Shown in pieces: positions 13,722 through 20,600 of a DNA stretch of 20,600 nucleotides. Source of the DNA: Desulfobacteraceae bacterium. Its GTDB lineage: Bacteria; Desulfobacterota; Desulfobacteria; Desulfobacterales; Desulfobacteraceae. The stretch covers positions 1 through 20,600 of the forward strand of contig PIVQ01000055.1 in the NCBI GenBank assembly GCA_003354055.1, given 5' to 3'. A program made the position numbers and the translations under genes. The notes beneath the pieces are model-generated. The model was not told the DNA's origin and ran no database searches. It saw nothing but the letters and a program-made list of their open reading frames with translations. The first letter of the stretch is position 1. The number at the start of each line of letters is the position of its first letter.

Positions 13722-14195
13722 TTAATTCACGGAAGATACATAGAAGCCGGACCCCAGCCAGCAGGTGTCGTCCAGTTTTACGACATACCCTAATTTTTTT
13801 TGCACTATTTTAGTTTTTGGATTCGGCCAATAATACTCAACCCAGCCGTCACCGTTTTTGGCTGCTTTGATAAATTCCTGAATCAGCCGCGTGCCCCCTT
13901 TATCCGACATGTTGAACAAATTCGTCCCGACTAAATCAGGAGAACCGCCATGGGCCAAAACGATACCATTGAAATCAATGGCGAATAAATAAAGGGTACC
14001 CCGCAGAAAGCGGCCTTCGGGGTTCATCGCTTCTATAAATAGTCCTTCTTTCCCGTGTTTACGGGCGTAGGTAAGGCCTTCTCTTACAAATTCAATCACA
14101 TCTTTTTCCGTGGGTTGGTTCTGGGCAATGACCGGACTTGTATTCCCCAATACCAATAAAAACCCAATAAAAATTAACATGCCGCGTCGTAACAA
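13722..14195 (-). CDS. Secreted single-Cache-domain protein
   Basis: This 157-residue protein has a signal peptide (hydrophobic residues about 7-20, ending VIA-QNQ) and one Cache-type sensor domain. Typical segments are LYLFAIDFNGIVLAHGG, PDLVGTNLFNMSDKGG, DGWVEYYWPNP and KLGYVVKLDDTCWLGSGFY. It has no membrane anchor or output domain, so it is probably a free periplasmic ligand binder that passes information to another protein, perhaps the membrane kinase of this cluster. The start is TTG at 14195, supported by an AAGGAG ribosome site at 14203-14208 with a seven-base spacer. The in-frame ATG at 14180 would be 22 bases from that site. It is the first gene of the leftward signalling cluster and divergent from the sulfur-relay operon. 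Confidence 0.85.
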   Translation of the reverse strand: MLRRGMLIFIGFLLVLGNTSPVIAQNQPTEKDVIEFVREGLTYARKHGKEGLFIEAMNPEGRFLRGTLYLFAIDFNGIVLAHGGSPDLVGTNLFNMSDKGGTRLIQEFIKAAKNGDGWVEYYWPNPKTKIVQKKLGYVVKLDDTCWLGSGFYVSSVN

Positions 14196-14361
14196 ATTGA
14201 TGCTCCTTTGCAGTTTTCGTAAGCGTTTTGGGATATTCCTTTCTCGTTGGCGCTATATTTTAACATAAGTGTTGTTTTTGTACCAGTCCGTACCCCTAAG
14301 TGGCCGCGAAATGCTGTGCATGGATATAAAGGTTTTTTTTGACAATTCAGCAGGTTTGATG

Positions 14362-14412
14362 ACGACTGTCTCGGGCGGTGCCAGTTCGCCCAGACGGCTG
14401 ACTGGTAGTCGT
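14362..14412. other. GC-rich two-part hairpin in the divergent region
   Basis: ACGACT (14362-14367) pairs with AGTCGT (14407-14412). Directly inside, GTCT-c-GGGCG (14368-14377) pairs with CGCCC-AGAC (14387-14395) around a nine-base loop. This gives 15 pairs with one bulged C on one side and an 11-base bulge on the other. It is a GC-rich island in AT-rich surroundings. If transcribed leftwards from the sigma-54-like site it would lie in the Cache gene leader. It does not match the c-di-GMP riboswitch motifs I know. Confidence 0.35.
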
Positions 14413-14605
14413 TTTCGCCAACGGCCCGAATTTGAATGAGCCTTAAACAAATGAAAAAATGTGAGACTGAGGTGAATATCTTATTCGGTTGGATAATCAT
14501 CATTCGCAACACGGTTCTCAGAATTTGGTTACAAATACATAGAACATCCTATCCTGTAAAACGGGCTTTAATACTGCACCTTCTTGGGTGGATAAATGAA
14601 AATTC

Positions 14606-14631
14606 GTTCCGGAAAATTTTAATTTTGGAAC
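14606..14631. repeat. Bulged palindrome at the predicted sigma-54 start
   Basis: GTTCC-gg-AAAATT (14606-14618) is the reverse complement of AATTTTGGAAC (14621-14631) apart from a two-base bulge, giving an 11-base symmetric element. It begins about ten bases downstream of the minus-strand -12 element, so it covers the expected transcription start. It could be a repressor site or a start-proximal hairpin. Confidence 0.4.
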
Positions 14632-14640
14632 ATTGAGCTT

Positions 14641-14655
14641 GCACAGCCCCTGCCA
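14641..14655 (-). promoter_or_regulatory. Sigma-54-like -24/-12 promoter reading toward the Cache gene
   Basis: On the minus strand, 14655 to 14639 reads TGGCAGGGGCTGTGCAA. It has GG and GC exactly ten bases apart and fits TGGCACR-N4-TTGC(A/T) with two mismatches. It would give a leader of about 430 bases before the TTG start of the Cache gene, containing the GC-rich hairpin. Motif fit only; no activator gene is present in the window. Confidence 0.4.
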
Positions 14656-14735
14656 TTTGCTTTAATCTGATTCCATACTGCCCTTTTTATAACTACCCAA
14701 TAATGTGGAAAATCATTTCTTAATCTGGAGGTCGG

Positions 14736-15128
14736 ATGGAGGAACGAAAACTAAGTAAATTTCTGGTCGTTATATCCAGCGGAAAGGAAGATAGCGGAAA
14801 TCGGGCTACCCTGGGGTTTGCCTGTGCGTTATCATCTTTAATGATGGGTAATGACACATCTGTTTTTTTGACCGGAACCGGAAGTGTCTGGGGGTTTAAA
14901 GACGGCGCTGCCGATTTTCAAACCCAGGGATTTCCTCCGTTGGAAGAGTTAATTCGTAATTTTGTGGAAGAAGGAGGGAATATCCTGCTTTGTTCAACCT
15001 GCATTAAGACGTGCGCCATCGGCAAGATGAAAAAACCGGAGGCTAAAAAACTCATCAATGGAATTGAACTGTCAGGATTCAGTACTGTCGTAGACCATGC
15101 AATGGAGGGCGGAACGATTTCCTTTTAA
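14736..15128 (+). CDS. DsrE/DsrF-family sulfur-relay protein
   Basis: This 130-residue cytoplasmic protein has the DsrE/YchN fold pattern: KFLVVISSGKEDSGNRATLGFACAL at the start, VFLTGTGSVWGFKDG, a helix before GGNILLCSTC, and a closing strand GFSTVVDHAMEGGTISF. Cysteines C86, C89 and C93 (LCSTCIKTC) lie where family members place the persulfide-carrying cysteine, with C30 further upstream. DsrE-type proteins pass sulfane sulfur between thiol carriers. GGAGG (14727-14731) lies four bases before the ATG. It is the first gene of the plus-strand operon, with 52 bases before the TusA-like gene. The substrate and direction of transfer are not visible from sequence. Confidence 0.85.
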   Translation: MEERKLSKFLVVISSGKEDSGNRATLGFACALSSLMMGNDTSVFLTGTGSVWGFKDGAADFQTQGFPPLEELIRNFVEEGGNILLCSTCIKTCAIGKMKKPEAKKLINGIELSGFSTVVDHAMEGGTISF

Positions 15129-15141
15129 AAAAAAACGACAC

Positions 15142-15162
15142 ATACTTCCCGGGAACCAGTAT
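15142..15162. repeat. Short palindromic element between DsrE and TusA genes
   Basis: ATACT (15142-15146) pairs with AGTAT (15158-15162), and a perfect TTCCCGGGAA palindrome (15146-15155) lies within. It sits just before the TusA ribosome site and could be a processing hairpin or a protein-binding site. There is no T-run, so it is not an intrinsic terminator. Confidence 0.3.
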
Positions 15163-15180
15163 ATGAAGGAGGCTTGTTAC

Positions 15181-15414
15181 ATGGCACTTGAAAAATTAGA
15201 CCTTAAAGGTATGGCATGCCCCATGCCCATCGTAGAAATTGCCAGATTATTCAAAAAATTGGATCATGGTGATATTGCAGAGATTGAGGCGGATGATCCT
15301 GCATTTGAACCGGATATCATGGCATGGGTAAAGAGAAGTGGGCATAAAATCGTTAAATTTGAACAAAGCGCAGATGTTTTCCATTGTACCTTATGCTGCG
15401 TAGATGAGGAATAG
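15181..15414 (+). CDS. TusA/SirA-family sulfur carrier protein
   Basis: This 77-residue protein shows the TusA signature at its start, LDLKGMACPMPIVEI, with the conserved sulfur-binding C13 in CPxP. The central IEADDPAFEPDIMAWVKRSGHKIV is the usual TusA core. A terminal CTLCCVDEE adds three cysteines that minimal TusA proteins lack; they could form a second thiol or metal site. TusA carries persulfide between sulfurtransferases, for tRNA thiolation, molybdenum cofactor or dissimilatory sulfur metabolism. The start at 15181 is fixed by AAGGAGG at 15166-15172. DsrE2 follows four bases after the stop, so the two are tightly coupled. Known partners in sulfur oxidisers are DsrE/DsrE2 and rhodanese. 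Confidence 0.92.
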   Translation: MALEKLDLKGMACPMPIVEIARLFKKLDHGDIAEIEADDPAFEPDIMAWVKRSGHKIVKFEQSADVFHCTLCCVDEE

Positions 15415-15418
15415 TGAA

Positions 15419-15985
15419 ATGGGTCAATCTCAGGACAATCAGATTCAGGCATCTGATAACTTGTACGAGGAAATCCAGCGGCTGAAAATACAGGTGAACA
15501 AAACCGGACAAAAAGATATTGTCTCTTTATTGGTTTTTAGCGGAGACCTGGATAAGGTGTTATCAGCCTTCGTCATTGCAACCGGTGCCGCTGCAATGGG
15601 CAGCCAGGTCAATATGTTTTTTTCATTCTGGGCAACGGCAGCGCTGCGTAAATCTGATGGAAACATAAAAAAGGCATTCATTGAATCTGTATTTGGAAAA
15701 ATGTTGCCAAAAGGCATATCAAAATTGCCGCTGTCAAAGATGAACATTCTGGGAGTGGGGCAGAAAATGATGAAATGGATGATGAAGAAGAAAAATGTGC
15801 CCGGCTTGGACGAACTTTTAAGCATTGCCGAAGACACCGGAGTAAATATTCTTATGTGTGAAATGTCTATGAATATGATGGGATTTAAACGGGAAGAGAT
15901 AATTCCGTATAAAAATTTATCCTTTTGCGGGGTTACGAAATTTTTGGATACTGCCTCTGAGGGTAAAATAACACTTTTTATTTAA
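15419..15985 (+). CDS. DsrE2-family protein (DsrE/DsrF/DsrH-like)
   Basis: This 188-residue protein matches DsrE2: VSLLVFSGDLDKVLSAFVIATGAAAMG, then a hydrophobic NMFFSFWATAALRK, a basic helical segment rich in Met and Lys (about 92-127), and C147 in LMCEMSMNMMG, a conserved family cysteine. C170 (LSFCGV) is a further thiol. DsrE2 proteins accept sulfur from TusA-type carriers and are often membrane-associated. The ATG at 15419 has GAGGA (15406-15410) with an eight-base spacer. The in-frame ATG at 15404 lies inside the TusA gene and lacks a ribosome site. The hybrid kinase gene begins 20 bases downstream. Confidence 0.88.
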   Translation: MGQSQDNQIQASDNLYEEIQRLKIQVNKTGQKDIVSLLVFSGDLDKVLSAFVIATGAAAMGSQVNMFFSFWATAALRKSDGNIKKAFIESVFGKMLPKGISKLPLSKMNILGVGQKMMKWMMKKKNVPGLDELLSIAEDTGVNILMCEMSMNMMGFKREEIIPYKNLSFCGVTKFLDTASEGKITLFI

Positions 15986-16005
15986 ACATTTCAAAACGGT
16001 TATAT

Positions 16006-19000
16006 ATGAAAATACTCATATTCACTGAAGATGAATCCATATATCATCCTATCCGGTTGTATTTGACGGAACAGGGGCTTGAGTGTTTTGTCGTTTCGGA
16101 TGTGACAATATCCCCCATTAAATTATTAAAACAGGATCAACCTGATTTAATAATGGTCGATTGGCAGATACCGGGAAATAAAGCCCGGGAGATTTGTCAT
16201 ATTTTTAAACAGACTTGGGCTGATATCCCTTTAGTTCTATTGATAACCTTGGCTGACACAAATTGCCTGACGCAAATCCATCAGACCGGTGCCATTGATT
16301 ATATAACAAAACCCGTACTAAAACGGGAGTTAATTTCCCGTGTCATGTTTAATCTGAAATTGGGACAGAATTCCGGACCGGCCATGGGGAAGTCAGATCG
16401 TCAGATATCGGAAGTTCAAACAACCCGTGAATCAATGCTGCGTGAGATCGAATCCTTGCGCCAGGATAATGAAAAGCTTCGGCAATTGAATGAAAACGTG
16501 GCCGATGCCAATGCAAGGGCTGCCGACCTCATGATGGAACTCCAAGAGGTAAAGGACCGGTTAAGTGCCATTGTCGAAGGCACGTCTTCTGTTACCGGAA
16601 AATCATTTTTTCGTTCCCTTGTTGAACTGCTGTCCCACGCGTTTAATGTTCATTATGCCTTGGTGGGTAAAATCGTTCACAAAAATCCTGAAACCCTATC
16701 CACCTTAGCGATCTGGGGAGAAAACAACCTGATGAAAAATTTTGAATATCAGACGGTTGATACTCCTTGTGAATTATTATTAAGTCAGCATTCTGTCCGT
16801 TTTTATCCTAAAAACGTACAGGATGCATTTCCAAGGGCAAAATTGTTATCCGATTTAAACATCAAAAGCTATCTGGGCGTTCCCCTGCTGGGGGCGGGCG
16901 ATAAAGTGCTTGGAATACTTGCTCTGATGCATGTCAAACCAATGAGAAATGATCCAGACCTTATTTCTACCATAAAAATTTTTGCCTCACGGGCGGGTGC
17001 GGAATTGGAACGGCAGCAGTTGCTGACGTCTCTGGAGAATGCCAAAAAAACGGCCGAAGCTGCCACAGCCGCTAAAGGTCAGTTTTTAACAAATATGAGT
17101 CATGAGATCCGAACTCCGTTGAACGGGATTATCGGGATGTCGGAACTGCTGTTGGGATCGGACATGGATGCAGACCAGAATTATTTTGCCCGTACCATTG
17201 ATTATGAAGCCAATAATTTATTGGGTATTATCAATGATATTCTGGATTTTTCAAAGATTGAGGCCGGGAAAATCGAACTTGAGGAAATCTCCTTTGACCT
17301 GCCGGAGTTGCTGGATGATTTTGTCAATGCCCAATGGATCAAAGCCGCCAAAAAGGGTTTGGAACTTATTCACTATACCCACCCTAAGGTGCCGCAAAAA
17401 TTGATCGGCGATCCGGGTAAAATCAGGCAAATTTTGATGAATCTGGTTGATAATGCCATAAAATTTACGAAGACGGGTGAGATACTTGTCACGACCGAAC
17501 TTTCTCAATTGTATCAAGACAAGGCAAAGCTTCGTTTTACGGTAAAGGACGGGGGGATTGGTATACCGGGAGACAAGCTTTCAGCCGTATTCGAGAGTTT
17601 CACCCAGGCAGACGGATCCACAACCAGAAAATACGGAGGGACAGGGCTGGGCATCACGATCTCCAAACAATTTGTGGAGCTGATGGGAGGAGAAATAGGG
17701 GTCAAAAGCCAGGTCAATAAAGGAAGCACGTTTTGGTTTACCTTAATGCTGCCGATGCAATCGCCTTCCGGGCAAGCCGATCATGTGTCCAAAAACGTAC
17801 CATCTTCCACCAAAGATGTGAAGGTTCTCATCGTTGATGCTAATAAAAGTCGTCGATCGGTATTAAAAAATTATGTAAAATTCGGAAAAGGTGATCCCCA
17901 TGAAGCGGGTAACGGAAAGCAAGCTTTGGATCATCTTGGAAACAGGTACTCGGAAAACAGCCCCTTTAACATCATTATAACAGATTCTCATTTGCCGGAT
18001 ATGAGTGGCTATCAGTTGAAGGAAAAAATAAGGACCAGGCATGAATTGAAACACATTCCTGTCATTATGCTCGTGTCCCGTGGAGCTAAAGGAGATTATA
18101 AACGAGAAAGCGAAATCAATTACCTTAGTAAACCTGTGTGCAGAACAGCTCTCTATCAAAGCATGGCAGCGGCATTGTCTGACTCTTCAAAATTGGATAA
18201 TGAGGAAAAAAAGATATTTTTGGTTCATTCGGTTTTTGAACAATATAAAAAACAAATTCGAATCCTCCTGGCAGAAGATTATCCGACAAATCAAAGACTT
18301 TACCTTAGACATCTTAAACGGGCCGGGTATCAGGTTGATCTGGCTAAAAACGGGTTGGAAGCAGTCAAGTTATTTGCGAAAAAATCATATGATATCATCC
18401 TTATGGACATACAGATGCCTGTAATGGACGGAACAACCGCCACAAGAAAAATCAGGGAAATTGAAAGCCGGGAAGGGCAATACGAATCGGTATCATCAAG
18501 GGTACCTATTATTGCGCTTACAGCCCATGCTATAGAAGATTATCGGGAAAAATGCATTCGCTTTGGGATGGACGACTACTTGACCAAACCTTTGAAACGG
18601 GATGAATTGCTGAAAAACATTGAGAAATGGACCGTTAACGTTTCCGGGAGCAAAGAAAAAATATCTGAATCCGCTCCTGCTGGTGAGGCCTTTGAATCCC
18701 CGGTTACGGATGTTTCGACCCTACCGCCGCCCATGGATTTGGAGAAGGCATTAAAGGAGTTTGAAGATGACAAGGAGTTTCTCGATGAGCTTATTTCTGA
18801 GTTCCTGAGCAACTGCATAGGGCAGATCACTATTATGCACAGGGCAATTGAGGCTGGGGATCCCGAAACCCTGGGCAAGCAGGCCCACGCGATAAAAGGC
18901 GGGGCTGCAAATTTGACAGCCGATCCGTTGGCACAAATTGCGGCAGAACTTGAGGGTATCGGAAAATCAGGGCAACTGGCCAATGGTAACGACAAGTTGA

Positions 19001-19047
19001 ACAGACTTGAAATCGAGATCAGGCGCCTGGAGAAATTCATGGAGTAA
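16006..19047 (+). CDS. Hybrid histidine kinase REC-GAF-HisKA-HATPase-REC-REC-HPt
   Basis: This 1013-residue soluble multi-step phosphorelay protein has these domains in order. Receiver 1 (1-118) has D52 and K102. A coiled coil (140-190) follows, then a GAF domain (about 198-340). The HisKA helix carries H366 in NMSHEIRTPLNG. HATPase has N473, D515GGIGI in place of the usual DTGIGI, and KYGGTGLGITIS. Receiver 2 (605-725) has D660 and K709 but a single acidic residue (D611) where receivers usually have a pair. Receiver 3 (750-875) has E757-D758, D801 and K861. A C-terminal HPt domain has H961 in AHAIKGGAANL. No transmembrane segment or DNA-binding output is present, so phosphate must pass from the HPt to a separate regulator. 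It follows the DsrE2 gene by 20 bases, with a weak ribosome site. The GAF domain or the sulfur-relay proteins may supply the signal (inference). Confidence 0.93.
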   Translation: MKILIFTEDESIYHPIRLYLTEQGLECFVVSDVTISPIKLLKQDQPDLIMVDWQIPGNKAREICHIFKQTWADIPLVLLITLADTNCLTQIHQTGAIDYITKPVLKRELISRVMFNLKLGQNSGPAMGKSDRQISEVQTTRESMLREIESLRQDNEKLRQLNENVADANARAADLMMELQEVKDRLSAIVEGTSSVTGKSFFRSLVELLSHAFNVHYALVGKIVHKNPETLSTLAIWGENNLMKNFEYQTVDTPCELLLSQHSVRFYPKNVQDAFPRAKLLSDLNIKSYLGVPLLGAGDKVLGILALMHVKPMRNDPDLISTIKIFASRAGAELERQQLLTSLENAKKTAEAATAAKGQFLTNMSHEIRTPLNGIIGMSELLLGSDMDADQNYFARTIDYEANNLLGIINDILDFSKIEAGKIELEEISFDLPELLDDFVNAQWIKAAKKGLELIHYTHPKVPQKLIGDPGKIRQILMNLVDNAIKFTKTGEILVTTELSQLYQDKAKLRFTVKDGGIGIPGDKLSAVFESFTQADGSTTRKYGGTGLGITISKQFVELMGGEIGVKSQVNKGSTFWFTLMLPMQSPSGQADHVSKNVPSSTKDVKVLIVDANKSRRSVLKNYVKFGKGDPHEAGNGKQALDHLGNRYSENSPFNIIITDSHLPDMSGYQLKEKIRTRHELKHIPVIMLVSRGAKGDYKRESEINYLSKPVCRTALYQSMAAALSDSSKLDNEEKKIFLVHSVFEQYKKQIRILLAEDYPTNQRLYLRHLKRAGYQVDLAKNGLEAVKLFAKKSYDIILMDIQMPVMDGTTATRKIREIESREGQYESVSSRVPIIALTAHAIEDYREKCIRFGMDDYLTKPLKRDELLKNIEKWTVNVSGSKEKISESAPAGEAFESPVTDVSTLPPPMDLEKALKEFEDDKEFLDELISEFLSNCIGQITIMHRAIEAGDPETLGKQAHAIKGGAANLTADPLAQIAAELEGIGKSGQLANGNDKLNRLEIEIRRLEKFME

Positions 19048-19049
19048 GG

Positions 19050-19895
19050 TCAGGCTAATTGCTTTAAACGTGTATCAATCCAATCGTACATATCTGAAAA
19101 TACCTGGCCATACTCCGGATCATTGAATATTTCATGGAATTTTTCAGGATAAACAATTAACGATTTATCCCGTGAGCCCGCAATATCATGGAGTTCTTTT
19201 GCCCCTTCCGGGTCTACCACGGTATCTTTCCCACCCTGAAGTACGAGCAGGGGCAGGGTAATTTTACCCGCATGAGTCATGACCCGATTGCAGGTTTCAA
19301 GTATCTGGGCGCCCAGCCGGGCTGTGAGTTTTCCATTGAATACCAGGGGATCGTTGATATAGGCCTTTATCACGGCTGGATCCCGGCTGATCCCGCTTGC
19401 ATCCAACTGGGAAATGCCTAAGGTCGGTGCCAGCCAGGAGAAGAACTTTGCAGCCATGATCGTGGCTGAAGATATATTATCCGGAACCTTCACCCCGGGT
19501 CCTGACAGGATAGCCCCGTCCACCTTGTCCTGCTGATCCAGAAGATAGGCCGAGGTAATCAGTCCGCCCATGCTGTGGCCTACGATAAACACTTTCTTAT
19601 CCGGTTCCCATTCCTTGACCTTGTCCACAAACATATCCAGTCCGTCTGTAAACACTGAAAAGTTGGGAACAAAACAGCGTTTTCCACCAGAACGGCCATG
19701 GCCGTAATGGTCCAGTCCGTATACTGCAAAACCCTGGGGAACCAGGCTGTTTACAAGGTTCATATATCTGCCGCTGTGTTCGGCAACCCCGTGAACGACA
19801 ATCAGGACAGCACGGGTTTGCTCTTCCGGCAGCCAGCATTGATAAAAGAGTTTTGTGGATGTAGGTCCCGTGAAATATCCTTGTTCCTGCGCCAT
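19050..19895 (-). CDS. Alpha/beta hydrolase, monoacylglycerol lipase/lysophospholipase-like
   Basis: This 281-residue cytoplasmic protein has the Hydrolase_4 layout: oxyanion-side VVHGVAEHSGRY, LDHYGHGRSGG, nucleophile S108 in GHSMGG, acid D224 in LQGGKDTVVD, and H254 in EKFHEIFND. These form a complete Ser-Asp-His triad. Relatives cleave monoacylglycerols or lysophospholipids. The ATG shares its A with the last base of the upstream isochorismatase stop (TAATG), so translation is coupled. A GGAG ribosome site lies just upstream inside that gene. Its stop is two bases from the stop of the convergent hybrid kinase. Confidence 0.9.
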   Translation of the reverse strand: MAQEQGYFTGPTSTKLFYQCWLPEEQTRAVLIVVHGVAEHSGRYMNLVNSLVPQGFAVYGLDHYGHGRSGGKRCFVPNFSVFTDGLDMFVDKVKEWEPDKKVFIVGHSMGGLITSAYLLDQQDKVDGAILSGPGVKVPDNISSATIMAAKFFSWLAPTLGISQLDASGISRDPAVIKAYINDPLVFNGKLTARLGAQILETCNRVMTHAGKITLPLLVLQGGKDTVVDPEGAKELHDIAGSRDKSLIVYPEKFHEIFNDPEYGQVFSDMYDWIDTRLKQLA

Positions 19896-20437
19896 TAAAA
19901 GAGCTCCTTTATAAGTTTATCCGTGTCTTCTACCAGTATCATCTGCTCTTCAGGCAGAATAAGGTTTTCCCAGGACCAGTTATGGTGGGTGATAATAGTT
20001 TTTGCGTCCAGATGGGGCCGGTCTGCAGTGGTGTGGGCATCTGCCGCGACGATTACCGCAAGGCCCTTGCTTGTCGCTGACCGCACCGTGGTATCCACGC
20101 AGAAATCCGTGGCACAGCCGGTAATGATGAGCTGATGTTCTTTCAGATCACGGATGGCTTCCAGCAGAGAGGTATCAAGAAAGGCGTCACATGCATGTTT
20201 TCTGATCACAAGGTCTGTCGGAAGACGGTCCAGGGCATCAAGAATTTCCCAGCCCCGGGTATCAGGTTCAAGGGCATCCCCCTTTGGGCCGTCGTGCTGG
20301 ATAAATATGACGGATTGTTTTGTTTGCCTGAACTTTTCGATGAGTTGGTTGATCCGTTGGATCACCCCGTCTGTATCATACCGCGGGGTTTCTTCCGAAA
20401 ACAGGCCTTTTTGCATATCCACAACCAGGAGGAGCAT
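19895..20437 (-). CDS. Isochorismatase-like cysteine hydrolase
   Basis: Starting at ATG 20437, this 180-residue protein has the family triad D7 (LLLVVDMQKG), K80 (VIRKHACDAF) and C113 (TGCATDFCVDTT), plus the cis-peptide region before the cysteine. Family members hydrolyse amides such as nicotinamide or ureido compounds, or isochorismate. The substrate cannot be told here. AAGGA (about 20447-20451) precedes this ATG at nine bases. An upstream in-frame start at 20527 would add a non-conserved 30-residue tail. It is coupled to the alpha/beta hydrolase by TAATG, so both may act in one small-molecule salvage or detoxification step (inference). Confidence 0.88.
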   Translation of the reverse strand: MLLLVVDMQKGLFSEETPRYDTDGVIQRINQLIEKFRQTKQSVIFIQHDGPKGDALEPDTRGWEILDALDRLPTDLVIRKHACDAFLDTSLLEAIRDLKEHQLIITGCATDFCVDTTVRSATSKGLAVIVAADAHTTADRPHLDAKTIITHHNWSWENLILPEEQMILVEDTDKLIKELF

Positions 20438-20476
20438 GGTTCCAAATCCTTTTTTGATTAGAGCGTGCTTATTTTT

Positions 20477-20504
20477 ATTGTAATGGGTATCAGAAAGTGT
20501 CGAA
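20477..20504 (-). promoter_or_regulatory. Possible sigma-70 promoter for the hydrolase pair
   Basis: On the minus strand, TACAAT (20482 to 20477) is a good -10, about 40 bases from the ATG. A TTCGAC lies 16 bases upstream as a poor -35. The hairpin CCGGC-CAATT-GCCGG (20520-20534) lies further upstream, with no following T-run. Confidence 0.3.
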
Positions 20505-20600
20505 GATTGCAAATACAACCCGGCCAATTGCCGGAAAGCGCCTGTTCACCGTGAGGCAAAAAATGCACAACCTGAAATATGTGGTTTGACCTATGTCTCT

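Larger units (their letters stand above)
14196..14735. other. 540-base divergent intergenic region
   Basis: This gap separates the Cache gene (minus) from the DsrE gene (plus). It holds the GC-rich hairpin, the bulged palindrome and the sigma-54-like site listed separately. On the plus side I see no strong promoter; TATAAC near 14686-14691 is a possible -10 without a good -35. Short frames on the minus strand (to 65-112 codons) show no recognisable protein and are treated as non-coding. Confidence 0.5.

Noticed and set aside
13447..13722. 91-codon minus-strand frame whose ATG overlaps the Cache gene stop (TAATG)
   Set aside because: No ribosome site, AT-rich composition, no recognisable domain and implausible residue pattern. 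The overlap alone is not enough, although this genome uses TAATG elsewhere.
14253..14460. Possible c-di-GMP (GEMM) riboswitch in the Cache leader
   Set aside because: I looked for the conserved GEMM core segments and did not find them; only a generic hairpin is present.
14174..14512. Minus-strand frames of 65 and 112 codons in the divergent region
   Set aside because: They overlap each other in different frames, lack ribosome sites and known motifs; the RNA hairpin explains the GC-rich part better.
20520..20534. CCGGC-CAATT-GCCGG hairpin near the right edge
   Set aside because: Five-pair stem without a T-run on either side and the upstream gene is out of view, so no function can be assigned.

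Overview
The window most resembles an anaerobic, sulfate-reducing Desulfobacterota chromosome (Desulfobacteraceae-like). This is inferred from gene content, not from a marker gene: an Hdr-type 4Fe-4S protein beside a CGGC-family protein, DsrE/TusA/DsrE2 sulfur-carrier proteins, and many multi-domain two-component proteins, including a FapA/DUF342 protein. I saw no rRNA, tRNA, IS element, CRISPR array or phage gene. The layout is compact, with several ATGA or TAATG stop/start overlaps.

Left part (1-4977). A minus-strand pair encodes a CGGC-type cysteine-rich protein and the start of a 4Fe-4S dicluster protein that runs off the left edge, with a sigma-54-like promoter just upstream. Divergent from it are two exported peptidase genes that overlap by a few bases: a Tat-type M15 D-Ala-D-Ala carboxypeptidase-like protein and a Csd4-like M14/M99 carboxypeptidase with the unusual glutamine zinc ligand. 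A membrane-anchored TPR protein and a YgjP-type metallopeptidase follow, coupled by TAATG.

Central part (5127-14195, minus strand). Six signalling genes read leftwards: a secreted single-Cache protein, a receiver-histidine kinase, a receiver/HD-GYP/receiver protein, a membrane Cache-like/PAS histidine kinase, a receiver protein with a coiled-coil tail, and a large FapA/DUF342 protein carrying a receiver that has lost its phosphorylation residues. None has a recognisable DNA-binding domain. The visible outputs are c-di-GMP hydrolysis (HD-GYP) and an unknown FapA-type activity, possibly linked to surface or extracellular polymer control.

Right part (14736-19047, plus strand). Divergent from the Cache gene, an apparent operon encodes DsrE, TusA and DsrE2 sulfur-relay proteins followed directly by a 1013-residue hybrid kinase (REC-GAF-HisKA-HATPase-REC-REC-HPt). 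Pairing a persulfide relay with a phosphorelay is the most interesting arrangement here. The 540-base divergent region holds a sigma-54-like promoter for the Cache side, a bulged palindrome at its predicted start, and a GC-rich hairpin in the long leader.

Far right (19050-20437, minus strand). An isochorismatase-like hydrolase and a monoacylglycerol-lipase-like alpha/beta hydrolase form a coupled pair, converging on the hybrid kinase with only two bases between stop codons.
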